DNA of 64,000 bases from Candidatus Harpocratesius repetitus (GCA_021498095.1 JAIZWK010000001.1:1909666-1973665); one strand, 5' to 3'. Positions 43,692 to 53,797 are shown, counted from the stretch's first letter. Translations and numbers: made by a program. The notes: a model not told the origin generated them from the letters alone.

Positions 43692-45071
43692 ATGATACTT
43701 ACAACCCCAGATGAGAAATCATTAGTTATTTCAAAAAAAAGAGCGTCAAGGCTAATATCTATTGATTTTTTACGCGGTTTATCAATGCTATGTTTAATTT
43801 TTTTTCATGCTTTTGAAAAAACAATTTCATCTGACTTCTATGATCAGTTTTTTCAATTACCCAAGTTTCAATTTGTTTTATTAGGAATATTTTTTTATTT
43901 TGCAACTTGGAGAAGTGTTTTTCTCATAATATCTGCGATTGTTTTAATGTATACATGGCAAAAAGCGACCCAAAAGGGCGTACCTTCTTATAAATTGTAT
44001 TTCCAAACCATCCTTTGGGCTATTTTGCTGTTTGGTCAAGGAATAATGATTCAAGTTTTTTGGAATCCTTATACTGGTCTTTATCAATGGATAAATACAG
44101 GAGAAGCAAATATTTCAAGATGGTTGAGAGGAGTACAATGGTCTGATGCAGTGGAAACCATAGCAATTGGGATTTTTTTAACTGCAAATATTCAATTTTT
44201 ATTGGATATTATATTAAAACCTTTAAAAAATAAGAATCGTTCTATTTCAAATATTCAAGTTGCGGTTTATATCATTTTCTTCTTTATTACATTATTTTCA
44301 ACTAAGTATCTAGGAAATTGGGTTCTTAATACCTATGGTTTGGGTATTAATCAAATTCAAAGTGCTCCAGCTAGTTCATTTAGCGATAGTATGAAATATT
44401 TAGGATTAGCACTGTTAGTGGGATATCAAGAACCTATTTTTCCTTATTTTACGGCTACTTGCATTGGAAATATAATCGGAATCATGCTTACTGTTCCAAT
44501 TTTTAACCGAAAAAGATTTTTGTTACGAGGTTTTACACTAAGTTTTATTTTATTAATTACTGGATTTGGTTGGTGGATTTTCCATGATCATTTGTACTTT
44601 GGAGGAATGTTTATGATTCCACCAGATTGGTTGTTACTTGTAAATACCGGCATTCAACTAGCAGTTATTTTAATCTTTTTATGGGTTTTTGATTTAAATA
44701 CAGATCATACCATTAAAGAAAAACATCGTAATAGAACTAAAATAATTCGGAGTGCAGGAGTAATTTCGTTAACAATATTTTCTCTACAAGCGGTAGATTA
44801 TATACCTCGATGGATCTTAAGCAAAATATTTAACAAAGATTTCTTAGGGTTTGGAAAACTTTCCTTAGGTTATGCTATCATCTGTGGATTTGGTGCTTTG
44901 TTATTCTGGATTATTTTAATAATAATCTGGAGAAAGATTTATTTTATCGGATCTTTTGATTGGTTTTTTGCTTTAATTAGAAGGAAAATAAAAAATAGTC
45001 CAGTTTCATGGAAAGATCCTCTATTGTCTAATATTATAATATATCAACCAGATTTTGCATTTAAATACTAA
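43692..45071 (+). CDS. Membrane acyltransferase (HGSNAT/DUF1624-like)
   Basis: A 459-residue membrane protein with about ten helices. The N-terminus has the acyltransferase-family opening 'RLISIDFLRGLSMLCLIFFH', with the Asp-Phe-Leu-Arg-Gly and catalytic-type His of the heparan-alpha-glucosaminide N-acetyltransferase (DUF1624) family. These proteins move acetyl or acyl groups across the membrane to sugars or other acceptors. The start is a good ATG. Its 3' end overlaps the convergent VOC gene by 51 bp, which is uncommon for real gene pairs and probably reflects decay of the VOC gene. Confidence 0.75.
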   Translation: MILTTPDEKSLVISKKRASRLISIDFLRGLSMLCLIFFHAFEKTISSDFYDQFFQLPKFQFVLLGIFFYFATWRSVFLIISAIVLMYTWQKATQKGVPSYKLYFQTILWAILLFGQGIMIQVFWNPYTGLYQWINTGEANISRWLRGVQWSDAVETIAIGIFLTANIQFLLDIILKPLKNKNRSISNIQVAVYIIFFFITLFSTKYLGNWVLNTYGLGINQIQSAPASSFSDSMKYLGLALLVGYQEPIFPYFTATCIGNIIGIMLTVPIFNRKRFLLRGFTLSFILLITGFGWWIFHDHLYFGGMFMIPPDWLLLVNTGIQLAVILIFLWVFDLNTDHTIKEKHRNRTKIIRSAGVISLTIFSLQAVDYIPRWILSKIFNKDFLGFGKLSLGYAIICGFGALLFWIILIIIWRKIYFIGSFDWFFALIRRKIKNSPVSWKDPLLSNIIIYQPDFAFKY

Positions 45072-45413
45072 AAAACAAAAAGATTTTTTAATTTTTCTTG
45101 GATCTCCAATAATTAGGATTTTATTACCGTCTATATCCCAACAATCGAACATTGAAACCATTTTGGGAATATCCCTAATTTCAGAAATACGAACTCCATT
45201 TTTTTTTAAATATTCTTGAGTTACTTCGAGATTATTTACATTCAAAGTTAATGTAGTGGATCCATGAATAATTTCTCCTTCTTTCTTAAGATCTAACCCA
45301 ATTCGAACTCCTTTTACAGGAAGTTCAAGTTCGCACCATCCAACTTCATCTCCCCCTTCCCAAGCAATAGAAAAACCAAAAATAATTGTATAGAACTTTT
45401 TTGCTCTGTTCAT
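45021..45413 (-). CDS. VOC/glyoxalase-family protein, probably 5'-truncated by an in-frame stop
   Basis: A 130-residue vicinal-oxygen-chelate protein. 'MNRAKKFYTIIFGFSIAWEG' and 'VTQEYLKKNGVRI' are family features, as is the C-terminal 'CWDIDGNKILIIGDP'. The usual first strand is missing. Reading on in the same frame upstream gives 'KMVFIE', a TAA at 45420-45422, then 'QDMNRAKKFY', so an ordinary VOC N-terminus is split by one stop. The C-terminus also runs about 20 residues past the natural domain end into the neighbour. Both facts fit a decaying or damaged gene. The remaining ORF may still be translated from the ATG at 45413, but the first strand and possibly a metal ligand would be lost. 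Confidence 0.55.
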   Translation of the reverse strand: MNRAKKFYTIIFGFSIAWEGGDEVGWCELELPVKGVRIGLDLKKEGEIIHGSTTLTLNVNNLEVTQEYLKKNGVRISEIRDIPKMVSMFDCWDIDGNKILIIGDPRKIKKSFCFLVFKCKIWLIYYNIRQ

Positions 45414-45489
45414 ATCTTGTTACTCTATAAATACCATTTTAGAACAATCTCTTCGGTCTTTTTTCTTGTACTTACTACATATATTAAAA

Positions 45490-46428
45490 TTAATCCTTAA
45501 ATTTTAGTTCATTATCGAGATCTTCTTCATTATCTTTAATATCACTTTTTAAAGGACCTCGTGAAACTTTAATTTCATACTGTTTATCCAAAGGCTTAAG
45601 TTGATCTACAAATCGATCTTTTAATAGATAAAAGAGAATTGCTTCAATCGTTGCTGCAAAAAAGAAGAAACTTTTTCCAAATGCTATATTTACCTCTGGA
45701 TCGTTTGGGGTATATTTTTCTATTACATAAATCCAAATACTCACAAATAACCCAATTGCTCCTATAATTAACGCAAAGTTTCGACGAATTTCTTTACGTA
45801 TTGGACCAATATTTGCTACTGAAGGATGAAATTCAGAACGATAGAATTCAAATGAAAACATTCCAAATCGAAAAGTCTTTATTGTAAAAAGAAGAATACC
45901 AATGCTGACTAAAATTGTGCTGTGAAATTGAATATTTAGGATGAAATCTTCAAAACCAGTTGTATGAACAGGATATTCCCAAAGGAAGAAGAATGTTAGA
46001 AATTGGGAAAATGAATAAACTGCAAATATAAAAATATATCCATAAACCAAATAGCTAAAGTAGAGCACAATTGGAGCTGTCCATTTATATTTTTTATAAG
46101 CTTCTGCAGATTCTGTTTGTTCTCCTACGTATTCTAAAGTTCCACCAATTATTCCAAATCCTGCAAGAATGTAAACAATAAAGCTAAAAACATAGGCTGT
46201 TTTAAAATGAAGCAAATTTTGAAAATAGTTTTCAATATTGTTTAGAATTGTATTCCAATCAGGATGATCTGTTAGAAAATAAATAACTATAGTAAGAATA
46301 ATTGAGACTATTAAATAAACAAAAAAGATTATTTTATTTTCCATTTTATAAAATATCCTACCTAAAATTGGACATATTATCCCCACCACTACGATTATAA
46401 GAAGAAGAATCCAAATACTTATCTCCAT
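45490..46428 (-). CDS. Polytopic membrane protein of unknown function
   Basis: A 312-residue protein with about eight to nine hydrophobic helices, starting 'ISIWILLLIIVVVGIICPIL' and ending in a charged 45-residue cytosolic tail. The 'AGFGIIGGTLEYVGEQTESA' loop is the only unusual stretch. No family is recognised. It is followed (downstream on the minus strand) by the VOC gene after 76 bp, with no evidence of functional linkage. Upstream lies the composite repeat at 46495-46780. Confidence 0.65.
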   Translation of the reverse strand: MEISIWILLLIIVVVGIICPILGRIFYKMENKIIFFVYLIVSIILTIVIYFLTDHPDWNTILNNIENYFQNLLHFKTAYVFSFIVYILAGFGIIGGTLEYVGEQTESAEAYKKYKWTAPIVLYFSYLVYGYIFIFAVYSFSQFLTFFFLWEYPVHTTGFEDFILNIQFHSTILVSIGILLFTIKTFRFGMFSFEFYRSEFHPSVANIGPIRKEIRRNFALIIGAIGLFVSIWIYVIEKYTPNDPEVNIAFGKSFFFFAATIEAILFYLLKDRFVDQLKPLDKQYEIKVSRGPLKSDIKDNEEDLDNELKFKD

Positions 46429-46494
46429 AACTAGAATCTTAGTTGGATCTCCTTTTCAAGATTTGCCTTTTTTTAAATATTAAAACTTATGAGG

Positions 46495-46558
46495 CTCTAG
46501 CAATTTTTTTTATCTTAATCAAATTCTATCTTTTGGACCAATATTTTCGACAATATTC
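46495..46558. repeat. Dispersed repeat, module 1 (copy 2)
   Basis: Matches 1128-1190 in the same orientation over about 64 bp with roughly eight differences. It is joined here to module 2, which begins about 20 bp further on. Confidence 0.7.
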
Positions 46559-46577
46559 CAGCGCATCCAATTACTAT

Positions 46578-46780
46578 TTTAGTCGGTATTTTTAAACCCT
46601 TAAATGCGGTCAAGAATTTCACATTTCCATCATTTTTCTTTGAATTATTGACTTAATTATATATTTTTTTCTTAAGCGATGTTTCGACAAATTTAAAATT
46701 GGGATAGATTTGGGTTTTGTGGATAGTCGATGCAAGATTTTCGGATTTCCTTCAATTTTTTAAATTCTGCTATAACCTCT
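46578..46780. repeat. Dispersed repeat, module 2 (copy 1)
   Basis: About 200 bp similar to 57335-57535 in the same orientation, with long identical stretches such as 'aaatgcggtcaagaatttca' and 'gatgtttcgacaaatttaaa'. No long ORF or inverted terminal repeat is visible. It fills most of the 468-bp intergenic gap 46429-46896, which otherwise contains only AT-rich sequence before the HEAT-repeat gene. Confidence 0.8.
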
Positions 46781-46896
46781 TATCAACAGCATAAAAATTT
46801 TTAATCAAACTTGATCAGTAAAAAATTATCATTATCATTATAAATTGTTGTAACAAATTAACCTTAATAAAAGTTCTAACCTAGATTAATTTAACA

Positions 46897-47970
46897 ATGG
46901 AAATTGAAACTTTATTTGAAAATTTAATCAAGGGAGATAATCCCATCATACAAATTCAAGCTGCTTATGATTTGGGAAATCATCCAAATCATGAAAAAGC
47001 TTTAGATGCTCTTCTCAAAGGTTTAGTAGTACCTGATTCTGATGTTAAGCTAACTATTTTGGATATTCTCCTTCAACCAGAATTTTTTGGTGAAAAAATA
47101 GTTCTTCCATTATGTGATTTACTAAAGGATGAAGATGCAGAAGTGCGTTCACAAGCAGCAGAAATTTTAGGAACAACAAAAGATAATCGCGCAATTGCTC
47201 CATTAATTTCTTCGTTGCATGATTCTGATAAAGTTGTCAGATATGCAGCAATGGCTGCTTTAGCAAATATTGGGGATCGCAAATGCGTTCCTTCGATAGA
47301 AGAATTTGTAGATTCTGATGACTGGGAAGATCGTTATCAAGCTGTCGATGCAATTGGAATGATTGCTTCCCCTCAATCAGTCCCTATTTTATTGAAAGCA
47401 CTTCATGATCCAAAATGGAAGGTTCGTGAAAATGCTGCTTTAAGTGTAGGACATTATAATCAAAAAGAAATAATTCAAGCATTATTTCAATTACTGGATG
47501 ATGATCAAGAAGAAGTCCAAGCAGCCGCTGTATATACTTTAGGTGATTTTCGAGCTAGGCAGGCTGTTCCTATTTTAATTGATTTCTTAAAATCTGATTC
47601 AGATGATTTACTTTTAGTAGCTTTAGAAGCTTTATCAAAAATAAAAGATCCAACTTCCATTCCACCAATTATTACATTGTTAAACCATAATTCTCCTGAA
47701 ATATCACGTGCAGCTCAAGAAACTCTTGATGTATTTAGGGATGTTGTTTTAATCGAACCACTAATCTCATCACTTCGAGAAGATCCAATTATTCGATATC
47801 TCACACACAGGTTAAAAAAAGTTTCTAATAATCAAAATAAAAAGAAATCTCTACATAATCTAATTAAAGAAATGCAACTTCCAATATGGGTTGAAATGCT
47901 TCTGAATGAAATTATGATTAAAGATCAAGAATCTGAAAGAGAATCAGAATTAGAAAATAGAGAATCATAG
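46897..47970 (+). CDS. HEAT-repeat protein (PBS-lyase type)
   Basis: A 357-residue protein made of about eight HEAT-like repeats of 30-31 residues; examples are 'DEDAEVRSQAAEILGTTKDN', 'DSDKVVRYAAMAALANIGDR' and 'DPKWKVRENAALSVGHYNQ'. The D-x-x-x-V-R-x-x-A-A pattern is that of the E-Z/PBS-lyase type. It has no catalytic part and no membrane segment, so it is a binding scaffold of unknown partner. The last 60 residues are charged and unlike the repeats. It is followed by the convergent 1286-residue coiled-coil gene. Confidence 0.85.
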   Translation: MEIETLFENLIKGDNPIIQIQAAYDLGNHPNHEKALDALLKGLVVPDSDVKLTILDILLQPEFFGEKIVLPLCDLLKDEDAEVRSQAAEILGTTKDNRAIAPLISSLHDSDKVVRYAAMAALANIGDRKCVPSIEEFVDSDDWEDRYQAVDAIGMIASPQSVPILLKALHDPKWKVRENAALSVGHYNQKEIIQALFQLLDDDQEEVQAAAVYTLGDFRARQAVPILIDFLKSDSDDLLLVALEALSKIKDPTSIPPIITLLNHNSPEISRAAQETLDVFRDVVLIEPLISSLREDPIIRYLTHRLKKVSNNQNKKKSLHNLIKEMQLPIWVEMLLNEIMIKDQESERESELENRES

Positions 47971-48024
47971 AATAAAATAGAAAAAAATGTTTGGATTAGA
48001 TCCAAAAAAAGTGTATTTTAGAAA

Positions 48025-51000
48025 TTATGAATTTAATTTTTCATTTTTTAATTTACGCGCTACTTTATCCGGATTTTCTTTCACTTGCTTGAGAAAATCT
48101 TCTTTTTGTTGTTTTGTTTCTTGAACCATTTCTTTTCTTAATTCTACATTTGCTTCTGCTTGACGCATTGCTTGCTTTAATGTATAATGCGCTTCTTTCA
48201 GATCATGTTCTTTTTTATAAATATCATAATCAATTGAAGCTTCTTTTGCACTTAGATAATATTGCAATTCATGTTTTTCTCGCTTTTCTTGTACCTGTGA
48301 GTAGTAGTTCTTAGCTTCGTTTAACAATTTTATTGCTTCATTAATATTTTTCTTTGCTTCTTTTAGATCTTTTTCTGCTTGAACACGTTCTTCACGTTCA
48401 GATACTAATTCTTTTTTCGTTTCTTCCCATTCGGATAATTCGTCTTCTTTTGCTTTTAATTCGGTTTTTGCTAATTTCAATTGTTTCTTTGCATCTTCGA
48501 GTGCATCTTCTGCATCATTGAAAGTTGTTTGAGCATCATCAAGTATTTTTTGAGGTTCTATTCTTTTTTGTTCTAATTTTTGAAGATCTTCTTCTTGTGC
48601 TTGTATTGTTTCTTTTATTTGTTTTATATCAATTTGTTGTTCTTCAAGTTTCTGCATTCGTTTCAATTTCTGCTCCAATTCATCTTGAAGTTTCTTTGTT
48701 TCTTTTATTTCACGCTTTTTATCTTTGATTTTGTCTCCTACTTCATCAAGTTTCAAAATTATTTCATCAATTGCATTTTGATCTATTGGATCTCTCTTCT
48801 TCTCTAGTTTTAGATCTGATTTTAATTCTTTTTCTTGAGCTTGAAGATTATCCAAATCCTTTTCCAAGATATCAAGTGCATTTACCTGCTCTAGATCTTG
48901 CTTAGCAATATTGTAATCTTCACTTGCATTTTTAAATTCTGCTTTTAATTCTTCCCCTTTCTCAAGTAATTCCGACGATTTAGCTAATTCTTTTTTGGCT
49001 TTTTTGATTTGTTCATCAATTTCTTCTAAGTTCGATTGTGCTTCATCTAACGCATTTTTAGCCAATTCAAATTCATTAAGTTTCTCTTCCTTTAACTTTT
49101 CCTTTGAACTAAGATTTTTTTGTGCTTTTTTTACTTCATCTGTTAATTTATTAATATTATCTTCAGCATTTTCGATATCAGCATCAATAACAGATATTTT
49201 GCGAGAAGAATCAACTGCATTTTGAGTTTCAGTTAGTTTATCTTGAGCCATTTCATGATATTGTTGTGCTTTTGTTAATTTTTCTTCTGCTTGTTTTTCA
49301 ATTTTGGATGTATTAGCAAGCAATTTATAGTCTTCAAATTCCTTTTCTGCAGATTTTAAGGCGATTTTAGCTGCTTTGATAACAGGTTGGGCTAATTCTG
49401 CTCTCATTTTTAAATAATCAAGATTTTTCTCCACAGCCAAAATTTCTTTATTAACACTTTCGATATCTGATTCAATGGAAACTAAGCGTGCTTTCATATT
49501 ATTAGTTTCATCTACTTTATTTTGAATTTCAGTGAGTTCTGCTTGTTGTTTTTCATATTTCTTCTGGACTTCTGCTAAGACTTTATCTTCTTTTTCAACT
49601 TTTTTCTGTAATTCTTCATAAGCCCTTAATTTGGTGTTGTATTCTTTCATTAAAATCTCCTTAACATCTTCATCTTCCGTTCCATCAGCAGTTTTAGGTA
49701 TTTTTGGCTCTTTTGGAGGTTTTCTTGATTTAAATTCTTTTAAAATAGTATTATAATTCAATTGTTGTTGTTTCAATTTTTGATTTTCTTGCTCAAGTAA
49801 TTCTTGTTTTTGCGTTAGTTTTTCGTTAAGGTTTTTTGGAATTTTGTTAATTGCCTGTTCTAGTTCTTTTTGTTCATTTTCAAGAGATTTTAACTTATTT
49901 TTCAAGTTTTTCAATTGTTGTATTGCTGCTTCATATTCCTGCTGTTCTAATTGAGATTTTTCAAATAGCAACTTCATATGGGCAAGTTTTTCTTCACTAT
50001 TTTTCTCTTCTTCTTTTTCTTCTAAATCTTCAACTAAGCTTTCTTCTTTAGTTCCTTCACCTAATATTATTTTTTTAGAAAGCAGATAATTGTTAAGTGT
50101 ATTTGTAATTATTTGTTCATTTTCAATTGTTTGTAACATTTGATCTTTAATCTGTTTGCTTAATTCGGTTAACATTTCTTTTACTTCAACTAAAGTAAAA
50201 GAATGTTTTCTCACAAAACCTCGACGTTCTAAAACCCATCCACTATACCAATAGTAAAAGCCAATATATACAATAACTACTACAAGAGAAGTTGCAATGT
50301 TTAATCCTTCTTTAGTTAAACCTTGTCCTGTAATGAGTGACCATTGTCCTCCCCAATAGCTGCCAACTAATAGAAACATCAAAAATGCAAGATTATATTC
50401 CGTAATTTTGGAACTTTTAAGTGTAGTCCGTATTTTTTTACCGAATCCTCGAAGTAAATTAAAAATTGTGATCAGCATTAATAAAATACTTGTTATCCAA
50501 TCAATAATTTGACCTACTAGTTGATCTGGAGGATTTTCTCCTGAAATGGCACTCATTCCTATTCCTGTATTTAAAATCGAAAAGAGTTTCAAATAGAGGA
50601 AAATACTGAATATTAAAAAGAACATACCTGAGAAAACATTTGGAGTATCATTCTTTTTGCTTAGTTTATAAAGCGAAATTTGTTTTGTGAGCAGAAATAT
50701 TAATAAAACTAAAACTAAAACCGACCAAACTAGTACAAATAGCAGTGAGTTATTTGCGAACCATACTTCAGGAAAATACCTTGTAAGGAATAATACAAAA
50801 TCAGATAAACCTGTAATATTCGTTGCTTGGTCTTTCCATTCTCCATAATAAAATACTTCTGGTGTAAATTTACCTATAAAACTTGGAGGTGTGTCAGTAA
50901 AAATTTGATAAAATTCAGCTGTATCCATGAAAATATATAGAAGTGTGAATATAATATGAATTAATAGGGGAATAAAGACAATTAGGTAATTCCTCACTGC

Positions 51001-51885
51001 AATTTTTCTCAGTACTTTACTTTTCTCAACATTTTCATTTTTAACTTGAAATTTAGCTTCTGAACGAATCGCTTGACTTTCTATAGTTGTTTTAACAAAA
51101 AAGATTTGACCTGCATTCCAACCAAAATAAATCAACGCCAAGATTATTCCAAATAATGCTTGAAATGTTAGAAAATCTAATTGGTTTTCTATTGCTGCAT
51201 CAATTACATTCCACCAAAATATACAAAATCCAAAACCTACAAAAAATGTAATCAAAGATAATACCAATTTAATTATCCATCCACCTTCAACAAAAAGAAG
51301 TTTATGAATTTTTAAATTACGGCTCATCCAAAATAAAAGTGCATTTGCAATGATCAGTCCAATAGCTAGGGTTATAATTAAAAATTGCTTGAAATTTTGA
51401 ATATTCTTTTTCCCCAAAAAATTATCCACTGGACTTGGAAAATCAATTGCAGCTGCAATCCCGATAAGAGTTGCAAAAATGATAAATAAGATCGTATAAG
51501 GAAGAACTCGTTTATCAAAAACTTTCATAAATTGTCCTTCAACTATTTCTGAGGTTTTTGCATTTAATTCTTGTTTTTTTTGCTGAATCTTTGCACGGAA
51601 CTCCTTACGTTTAGATATTTTTAAATGACGTTTCATAGCAGGAGTGCTCATTTTTTGTTGTAAATCTTCTTCCCATTTTTCACTAGAAGATTCTTCTTGA
51701 TTTTGTTCATTTTCTTCTTTAGAGGTATTTTCTAAACTTTGATTAACTTCTTTTTCTTCTCTTGATTCTTCTTTTAGACTTTCAATATCTTCATTGCCAT
51801 CACTTTCATCGCTTAATTTATCTTGTTCTTCTTTAGAATCAAGCATTTTTTCTTTTATATCATCATCAGGTGATTTCTTACTCAT
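48025..51885 (-). CDS. Giant membrane protein with long cytosolic coiled coil
   Basis: A 1286-residue protein. Residues 1-125 are extremely acidic (Glu/Asp/Ser) with basic patches near the end. About eight to nine hydrophobic helices occupy residues about 130-560. The rest, roughly 700 residues, is almost pure coiled coil ('KLEELEQKL'-like, rich in Lys/Glu/Gln) with no recognisable domain. The combination of a multi-span N-terminal half with an extended C-terminal coil is unusual and suggests a structure anchored in the membrane that reaches far into the cytosol. The many plus-strand ORFs listed inside it (48114-49225, 49851) are shadows caused by its codon composition. It converges with the HEAT gene. 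Confidence 0.8.
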   Translation of the reverse strand: MSKKSPDDDIKEKMLDSKEEQDKLSDESDGNEDIESLKEESREEKEVNQSLENTSKEENEQNQEESSSEKWEEDLQQKMSTPAMKRHLKISKRKEFRAKIQQKKQELNAKTSEIVEGQFMKVFDKRVLPYTILFIIFATLIGIAAAIDFPSPVDNFLGKKNIQNFKQFLIITLAIGLIIANALLFWMSRNLKIHKLLFVEGGWIIKLVLSLITFFVGFGFCIFWWNVIDAAIENQLDFLTFQALFGIILALIYFGWNAGQIFFVKTTIESQAIRSEAKFQVKNENVEKSKVLRKIAVRNYLIVFIPLLIHIIFTLLYIFMDTAEFYQIFTDTPPSFIGKFTPEVFYYGEWKDQATNITGLSDFVLFLTRYFPEVWFANNSLLFVLVWSVLVLVLLIFLLTKQISLYKLSKKNDTPNVFSGMFFLIFSIFLYLKLFSILNTGIGMSAISGENPPDQLVGQIIDWITSILLMLITIFNLLRGFGKKIRTTLKSSKITEYNLAFLMFLLVGSYWGGQWSLITGQGLTKEGLNIATSLVVVIVYIGFYYWYSGWVLERRGFVRKHSFTLVEVKEMLTELSKQIKDQMLQTIENEQIITNTLNNYLLSKKIILGEGTKEESLVEDLEEKEEEKNSEEKLAHMKLLFEKSQLEQQEYEAAIQQLKNLKNKLKSLENEQKELEQAINKIPKNLNEKLTQKQELLEQENQKLKQQQLNYNTILKEFKSRKPPKEPKIPKTADGTEDEDVKEILMKEYNTKLRAYEELQKKVEKEDKVLAEVQKKYEKQQAELTEIQNKVDETNNMKARLVSIESDIESVNKEILAVEKNLDYLKMRAELAQPVIKAAKIALKSAEKEFEDYKLLANTSKIEKQAEEKLTKAQQYHEMAQDKLTETQNAVDSSRKISVIDADIENAEDNINKLTDEVKKAQKNLSSKEKLKEEKLNEFELAKNALDEAQSNLEEIDEQIKKAKKELAKSSELLEKGEELKAEFKNASEDYNIAKQDLEQVNALDILEKDLDNLQAQEKELKSDLKLEKKRDPIDQNAIDEIILKLDEVGDKIKDKKREIKETKKLQDELEQKLKRMQKLEEQQIDIKQIKETIQAQEEDLQKLEQKRIEPQKILDDAQTTFNDAEDALEDAKKQLKLAKTELKAKEDELSEWEETKKELVSEREERVQAEKDLKEAKKNINEAIKLLNEAKNYYSQVQEKREKHELQYYLSAKEASIDYDIYKKEHDLKEAHYTLKQAMRQAEANVELRKEMVQETKQQKEDFLKQVKENPDKVARKLKNEKLNS

Positions 51886-52053
51886 CTAACCATCTCCATT
51901 TTTGTACATTATTCGCAATTATTAAGTATAAGGTGATTATACACGCTTTTTACTTTTATTAATTTATTTTAATTACACAATAGTTTTTTATATAATCAAA
52001 GTAGATAAAATATAAGAGAAAAAATTTAAAAAAGATAAATAAAGGTTATTTAA

Positions 52054-53625
52054 TTAAGACTTTTGGGCTTTTCTGGCTTGATATGCTTCTTTCCCTGCTG
52101 AATTTAGGATTTTTGGAAGTGCAGATGAATATGCTTTTAGATCGACTTTGTGTTTTGTTTCAATAGCAGTTTTTAATCGAGTTAATGCTTCATTCAATTG
52201 ATTTTTCGTATTTTCGCTCAAAAATTCCGCATCTTCTGTCAGCATTTTTTCCGCTCTTTGAATGTAAAGTTCTATTACCTTCGCATTAGTCTTTTCTTCA
52301 TTTTTTCGTGCCTTTTTCACGAATCGATCAATACTCATCATCGTAGTCGCTTTTAAACCAGCTTCAATAATCATTAATTGAATGTTACGATGACCTCCAA
52401 GGACTTCCATTAGCCGTGCTACATTTTCTCCTCGATTGATCATATTTTGTGATCCTGGTTCATTTATTGCACCTCTACCGCCCATAGTTTGTACTACTTC
52501 GTAAGCAGCATGAAGTGAATACTTAGCAGCTAAATATTTTGCTTGTGCGGCTAAAATTGCTACAGTTCCTTCATCCATTGGATTGGGTTTTTCTCCTTGA
52601 TGGATTTTTTTACCTACTTTTTTATCGTAAAAATCTGCAACTTGAAATGCAAATGCAGTATAAGCTGCAATATGTGCATAAAGATCAGAAAGAACATGGC
52701 TGATGCCCTGATATTTTAACAATGGTTTTCCAAATTGATATCGAATTTGTGAGAAAATAGCTCCTGTAGCTAATGTATGCCATTCTCCTGCCAATGAGCC
52801 TGAAGTAATAGCAATCCTTTCTGGAGTCAAACCACGGAATAATCGACGATATCCTTCTCCTGGTTCTGCAATCATACGATCTGCAGGGACTGTAACATTA
52901 TCATAAGTCACCTTTGCAATTCCAATACCTGGTGCGGCTGGAATACGCAGTCGTTCGGCTTTCAGACCTTCATCTCCTCTTTTGAACAACCCCAACATCA
53001 TTGTTCGTCTTGGATTTGATATGTCGGTAACTCCATATGTACTGTAATAATCTGCAACTGCCCCATTAGTTGTATATATTTTTATTCCATTATATGTAAA
53101 ACTCTTATCATCGTGAATTGTGGCTTGAGTCTTCATATTTACTGCATCGGAACCATTTTGCATCTCAGTGATTCCAATTCCTCCGATTGCTGTTCCGTCC
53201 CAAATTTCTTCTAAAGCTTTTTGTTGGACATCAGTCCTTTTTGGATTGTGAAAAAGAGAATTTCCAACAAGAATGGATGATGCCGTCATTGCAAAATCTA
53301 CTTCAGGTGCCATCCCATTTACTGCGATATTCAATAACATCTGATGTTTTGATGAACCTTCAATCCCGTCATATGGATTCATTCGTTGGAGCATTCTTTT
53401 TTCTCCCAATTTGGGAGCTATTGTATAAACATCATCACGATTTACATCCTTTTGAAGTTTGATACAATTTTCTTCAAATTCAAGCAATAACTCTTGCTCT
53501 TCTTTACTTAATAATGGAAATATATTCGCATTAATAAACGAATAACGATTACGAAGGCTTAGAGCCTTATCAAAATTTTTTTCCAATAAATTAGTATACA
53601 CTGCGTCTGAAAGTTTAATAGGCAT
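52054..53625 (-). CDS. Acyl-CoA dehydrogenase family protein
   Basis: About 523 residues. The FAD/substrate motif 'GIGITEMQNGSDAVNMKTQA' and the C-terminal signature 'FGKPLLKYQGISHVLSDL' and 'VVQTMGGRGAINEPGSQNMI' place it in the acyl-CoA dehydrogenase family. The likely catalytic Glu is in 'LMEVLGGHRNIQ'. A long N-terminal region of about 60 residues and a C-terminal 90-residue helical tail make it larger than the standard 380 residues, as in the AidB-like branch. The acyl substrate is not evident. I chose the ATG at 53625; the GTG at 53634 is an alternative. The GlcD-like flavoprotein is the next gene upstream (172 bp). Confidence 0.85.
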   Translation of the reverse strand: MPIKLSDAVYTNLLEKNFDKALSLRNRYSFINANIFPLLSKEEQELLLEFEENCIKLQKDVNRDDVYTIAPKLGEKRMLQRMNPYDGIEGSSKHQMLLNIAVNGMAPEVDFAMTASSILVGNSLFHNPKRTDVQQKALEEIWDGTAIGGIGITEMQNGSDAVNMKTQATIHDDKSFTYNGIKIYTTNGAVADYYSTYGVTDISNPRRTMMLGLFKRGDEGLKAERLRIPAAPGIGIAKVTYDNVTVPADRMIAEPGEGYRRLFRGLTPERIAITSGSLAGEWHTLATGAIFSQIRYQFGKPLLKYQGISHVLSDLYAHIAAYTAFAFQVADFYDKKVGKKIHQGEKPNPMDEGTVAILAAQAKYLAAKYSLHAAYEVVQTMGGRGAINEPGSQNMINRGENVARLMEVLGGHRNIQLMIIEAGLKATTMMSIDRFVKKARKNEEKTNAKVIELYIQRAEKMLTEDAEFLSENTKNQLNEALTRLKTAIETKHKVDLKAYSSALPKILNSAGKEAYQARKAQKS

Positions 53626-53797
53626 AGTTATCACAACTTTATCTCAAAAATTTTCCTTTCATAAATACCCTAAAATATCTGGTAAGGAATTCTTTTCCTT
53701 CTACTTAAAAAAAGATATTTTCGGTTTTTTCACTGAAAATAATAATATCCTAGATGATAATTTTAGCAAAAATATGATTTGAAAACAAAATTTTGGT

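Noticed and set aside
48114-50051. Several plus-strand ORFs of 65-76 codons, F/L/V-rich
   Set aside because: They are antisense to the Lys/Glu-rich coiled coil, whose codons read as Phe/Leu/Ser on the other strand.
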